64,000 bases of DNA from assembly GCF_001424185.1 (NCBI RefSeq), contig NZ_LMOM01000014.1:12386-76385 (forward strand), given 5' to 3'. How positions within the stretch are numbered: the stretch's first letter is position 1; each line of letters starts with the position of its first letter. This document shows, one piece after another, positions 59,305 to 64,000 of this stretch. The notes under the pieces are model-generated. The model was given only the letters and a program-made list of their open reading frames with translations. It was not told the DNA's origin and did not search any database. Source of the DNA: Deinococcus sp. Leaf326. GTDB taxonomy: Bacteria; Deinococcota; Deinococci; Deinococcales; Deinococcaceae. Both the position numbers and the translations under genes were made by a program.

Positions 59305-59320
59305 AATGTAGCGCTATATT
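59305..59320. promoter_or_regulatory. LacI-type operator near the regulator gene
   Basis: AATGTAGCGCTATATT has the core TAGCGCTA and one mismatched pair, 53 bases upstream of the regulator start, suggesting autoregulation. Confidence 0.6.
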
Positions 59321-59448
59321 TCAGGGGTAACCCCCCAATCTGCCCTGCCGAAGCCCCGAGTCTTCGTTCCCATCCGGCCCCAGGAGGCCCCTATGGTCGT
59401 TTTCGGCGATTCCAGAGCGCCCCCGGCTTGCCCTGTCGAGGCTGAAGA

Positions 59449-59462
59449 TTATAGCGCTATAA
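59449..59462. promoter_or_regulatory. LacI-type operator in the lipoprotein promoter
   Basis: TTATAGCGCTATAA is a perfect 14-bp palindrome with the same core as the site at 59305. TTGCCC (59429-59434) lies a normal distance upstream for a -10 box within the palindrome, so a bound repressor would block the lipoprotein gene. The divergent gap 59253-59526 holds nothing else recognised. Confidence 0.68.
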
Positions 59463-59526
59463 ATTCCGTCCTCCCGGCACAGTCGACGTCACCTACGGGC
59501 GTTGCCGGACCCTCTGGAGACCCACG

Positions 59527-61734
<2,208 letters not shown>

Positions 61735-61778
61735 ATGGTCGCGCCCACCGGCGCTGACCGCCCGCTCACCCAGTAGGA

Positions 61779-61829
61779 CGAAAGCGTCCAGCCGGAGCTG
61801 CCTGCGCAGAACCGTGCTGGACGCTTTCG
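61779..61829. terminator. Bidirectional terminator-like hairpin
   Basis: CGAAAGCGTCCAGC (61779-61792) and GCTGGACGCTTTCG (61816-61829) form a perfect 14-bp stem with a 23-base loop between two convergent genes. Confidence 0.65.
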
Positions 61830-61880
61830 CTGCCCCGCGGCCGGAAGACGGAAATCACTCCGGGCGGCTGCGGGCGGAAC

Positions 61881-62858
61881 TCAGGGGCGCAGCAGTACCT
61901 TGCCTGACTTGCCGGGCGTCAGCGACGCCTGGACCGCCTGCCGGATGTCCGCGAAGGCGTAGGTGCCCTCGACCGGCAATTGCAGCTGCCCCCCGGCCAC
62001 GAGGCCGACGAGTTCGCGGATCAATCGGGTGCGTTCCTCGGCCGGCATGTCCGCGATGATGCGGCTGCCCCAGAAGCCCTTGACCGTCAGGTGCTTGAAG
62101 ATCACGTCGCCCGAGGGAATGTGCATGGGGCCGCCCGACATGGTTCCGAAGGACACGAGCAGGCCGTCGCTGCCCAGCAGGTCCGCGAGGTCGCCCGAGG
62201 CGTCGCCGCCGATGGAGTCCACGGCCGCGCGGATGGGGGCGTCGCCGTGCAGGGCGCGCACCTGATCCTTCCAGCCGGGCTGCGCAGTCGAGACGACGTT
62301 CCCGATGCCCAGGTCGTTCATCTCGGTCATGCCCGCGTCGCGGCGCACGAGGTTGATGGTGTGGACGCCGCGCGCCGCCGTGAGCATCGCCAGCGTCTTG
62401 CCCACCGCGCCGTTGGCCGTGTTCTGGACGATCCAGTCGCCAGTCTTGACCCCGAGGAAGTCCAGCAGCGACAGGGCGCTCAGCGGCATGGCGATGAGCT
62501 GCGCGGCCGCCTCGTCCGATACGGCGTCGGGCAGCGGTACGAGGCCGGCGGCCGGGGCCAGGAAGTACTCGCCCCAAGTGCCGGTGCCCGACGCGCTGTT
62601 GACCCGGCGCCCGATCAGGCCGGCGTCCACGCCCTCGCCCACAGCGTCCACGACGCCCACGGCCTCGGTCCCGCCCACGGCCGGCAGCGCCGGCTTGTGG
62701 CCGTAGCTGCCCCGCACGGTCCACAGGTCGTGGTTATGGATGGCGGCGAGCACCGTCTTGATCCGCACCTGGCGGGGGCCAGGCTCCGGCAGGGCCAGCT
62801 CGCCGAGGCTCAGGACGGTTTCGGGTTCTCCAAACTGTGTGTAGACGACGCTTTTCAT
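61881..62858 (-). CDS. Zinc-type alcohol dehydrogenase / quinone oxidoreductase family protein
   Basis: A 325-residue medium-chain dehydrogenase: GroES-like N-terminus with VKTQ-type start MKSVVYTQFGEPETVLSLGE, VGGTEAVGVVDAVGEGVDAG, then a Rossmann domain with GDWIVQNTANGAVGKTLAML. No four-cysteine structural zinc lobe is present, which favours the quinone-oxidoreductase/enoyl-reductase (MECR-like) branch using NADPH without zinc. It is followed upstream by a TetR gene on the same strand, likely its regulator and operon partner. The ATG at 62858 follows GGAGG. Confidence 0.82.
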   Translation of the reverse strand: MKSVVYTQFGEPETVLSLGELALPEPGPRQVRIKTVLAAIHNHDLWTVRGSYGHKPALPAVGGTEAVGVVDAVGEGVDAGLIGRRVNSASGTGTWGEYFLAPAAGLVPLPDAVSDEAAAQLIAMPLSALSLLDFLGVKTGDWIVQNTANGAVGKTLAMLTAARGVHTINLVRRDAGMTEMNDLGIGNVVSTAQPGWKDQVRALHGDAPIRAAVDSIGGDASGDLADLLGSDGLLVSFGTMSGGPMHIPSGDVIFKHLTVKGFWGSRIIADMPAEERTRLIRELVGLVAGGQLQLPVEGTYAFADIRQAVQASLTPGKSGKVLLRP

Positions 62859-62922
62859 GATGTACCTCCAGAAGAGTTCGGGTGGCGGTCGGGGCCGCCG
62901 GGATGGGGGAGAGGGAACAGGT

Positions 62923-63519
62923 TCAGGCCGCCGGAGCCGCCGGGGTCAGGAGCTGCGCCGTGACGACCAGGGCGTCGTGCAGCGGCTGGGCACTTTTCTG
63001 GACCTTGGAGAGGACGGCCGCGCCGAGCCACATCGAGTACAGTGCCTGCGCCAACGTGCCGGGTGGGGTGGCTGCGGGGATGGACCCCTCGGCCTGCCCG
63101 GCCGTAACGACGGCACTGACCCGGCTGATGAGTCGCGCCGCGCCCTCGTTGGTCAGGCGCCGCAGGTCGCCCGGCAGATCGGCGATCTCGGCCCCCAGCT
63201 TGACGACCAAGCAGTGGTGGGCCAGCCCCTCGTGGCCCGAGGAGTCGAGCCACGCCTGCCAGAACCGCATGAGCCGGGTGCGGGCGTCGCCCTTCTGGCC
63301 CAGCAGCCGGTCGAGACGCTGTTCGTACTCGGCGAAATAGTCGTCCAGCAGGGCGCAGCCAAACGCCTCCTTCGAGGCGAAGTAGTGGTAGAAGGAGCCC
63401 TTGGGCACGCCGCCGGTCTCCAGCAGTTCCTTGAGGCCAACGCCTCCGTACCCCTTCTGGAGAACCTGCTGCCGGCCCACGTCGAGCAGATGTCGGCGGG
63501 TCTGTTCTCCTTTCGTCAT
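62923..63519 (-). CDS. TetR-family transcriptional regulator
   Basis: A 198-residue TetR/AcrR protein with the helix-turn-helix YGGVGLKELLETGGVPKGSF followed by YHYFASKEAF; the rest is a helical ligand-binding domain typical of the LmrA/YxaF-like group. It lies 64 bases upstream of the oxidoreductase gene and likely represses both. The ATG at 63519 has GAGG upstream; GTG 63528, nine bases earlier, is an alternative. An operator-like palindrome at 63549 lies just before it. Confidence 0.86.
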   Translation of the reverse strand: MTKGEQTRRHLLDVGRQQVLQKGYGGVGLKELLETGGVPKGSFYHYFASKEAFGCALLDDYFAEYEQRLDRLLGQKGDARTRLMRFWQAWLDSSGHEGLAHHCLVVKLGAEIADLPGDLRRLTNEGAARLISRVSAVVTAGQAEGSIPAATPPGTLAQALYSMWLGAAVLSKVQKSAQPLHDALVVTAQLLTPAAPAA

Positions 63520-63548
63520 CACGGCCACCCTCAGGATATAGCAGAAAA

Positions 63549-63563
63549 TAGACCGGTCGTCTA
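63549..63563. promoter_or_regulatory. TetR-type operator
   Basis: TAGACCGGTCGTCTA has arms TAGAC/GTCTA and closely matches operators known for LmrA/YxaF-type TetR regulators. It lies 30 bases upstream of the TetR gene. The rest of 63529-63653 contains no gene. Confidence 0.65.
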
Positions 63564-63650
63564 GAAAGCTGCGTTCGGTGAAAAGTTGAAGGATTTCTTC
63601 CAGCCGAAGGAGCCGACCTCGCCTCTATTGATCTCGGCATAAATTGGAGT

Positions 63651-63842
63651 CCATCAAGTGCTGTGGAAGCTGGATGTAGCGTACGCGCTGCCAGGCCCTG
63701 ACCAACCGGGCCTTGAGCTCGTCCACGTTCGACGCACAGAAGTTCCCATCAAGTGCTGTGGAAGCTGGATGTAGCGTACGCGCTGCCAGGCCCTGACCAA
63801 CCGGGCCTTGAGCTCGTCCACGTTCGACGCACAGAAGTTCCC
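63651..63842. repeat. 95-bp tandem duplication inside the transposase 3' end
   Basis: The sequence 63651-63747 is repeated exactly at 63746-63842, a direct repeat with a 95-bp period. Because 95 is not a multiple of three, the second copy is read out of frame by the transposase gene. Confidence 0.95.
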
Positions 63843-64000
63843 CAGGACATTGCGCTTGACATATGCCCAGACCAGCTCGATGGGGTTGAGCTCTGGGGCA
63901 TACGGCGGTAAGTACACCAGTGAGAGACGTTCGTGGCTGGCCACGAACGTCTGCACGGCTTTGGCCCGATGGATGCTCGCATTGTCCAGGACGACCACCA
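63654..64000 (-). mobile_element. Partial IS630-family transposase (C-terminal DDE part)
   Basis: The end of an IS630-type DDE transposase that runs off the right edge of the window. The second catalytic Asp is in VVLDNASIHRA and the catalytic Glu in LPPYAPELNPIELVWAYVKR. The normal C-terminus would read QLPQHLM and then about eight residues to a TAG near 63628. Here a 95-bp duplication puts about 30 out-of-frame residues after QLPQHLM, ending at 63654. The catalytic residues lie upstream of the damage, so activity is not excluded. The terminal inverted repeat could not be placed with confidence. Confidence 0.85.

Overview
The window is about 64 kb of very GC-rich DNA and looks like part of a secondary replicon (megaplasmid or second chromosome) of a Deinococcus-like bacterium. 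Three things point there. A plasmid-type RPA-family replication initiator sits beside an array of CTCAGAAACTACGGG iterons, and a parAB partition pair lies about 20 kb away. At least eight genes begin right behind a -10 box (TANNNT, six bases, then ATG or GTG), the leaderless-mRNA arrangement known to be common in Deinococcus. The proteins are also typical of that group: TerD/AIM24 stress protein, GAF-rich sensor kinase, GAF-GGDEF protein. No rRNA, tRNA or CRISPR array was recognised.

Layout. 1-4.7 kb: 4-hydroxyphenylacetate catabolism (hpaE-hpaB-hpaD on the minus strand) with a divergent PucR-type regulator. 4.7-6.6 kb: AT-rich segment, nine iterons and rep. 6.7-8.9 kb: a DUF1684 protein and a TerD-AIM24 fusion. 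9.0-11.6 kb: thiolase plus a fused CoA-transferase. 11.7-15.7 kb: lipoprotein GH26 mannanase, GH16 glucanase and a LacI regulator. 15.8-22.1 kb: DeoR regulator facing a ribose-type ABC transporter, PfkB kinase and TIM-barrel isomerase operon. 22.3-23.7 kb: GPH-family sugar symporter. 23.9-30.2 kb: a multi-GAF histidine kinase with an in-frame amber codon, parB-parA between palindromes that may be centromere sites, and a GAF-GGDEF protein. 30.4-35.0 kb: Dpp-type ABC transporter without ATPases, a cupin and an XRE-cupin regulator. 35.3-45.6 kb: YtfQRT/YjfF-like furanose transporter divergent from araB-araD-araA and a LacI-type regulator. 45.8-47.7 kb: MFS exporter with a divergent winged-helix regulator. 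47.9-56.7 kb: ROK regulator, Dpp-type oligosaccharide transporter with a permease-ATPase fusion, and a GH3 beta-glucosidase. 56.8-58.1 kb: SDR and HxlR pair. 58.2-61.7 kb: LacI regulator divergent from a large F5/8C plus beta-helix lipoprotein. 61.9-63.5 kb: zinc-type oxidoreductase and TetR regulator. 63.65 kb to the end: part of an IS630-type transposase whose 3' end carries a 95-bp tandem duplication.

Much of the window can be read as a plant-polysaccharide and aromatic-compound utilisation region. Secreted lipoprotein hydrolases (GH26, GH16, beta-helix protein) would cut polymers, ABC and GPH transporters would import oligo- and monosaccharides, GH3, AraBAD and the kinase/isomerase pair would feed them into metabolism, and hpa plus thiolase/CoA-transferase genes would handle aromatic acids and beta-keto acids. 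Nearly every module has its own regulator and, in several cases, visible operator palindromes. Substrate assignments beyond the enzyme families are inference.
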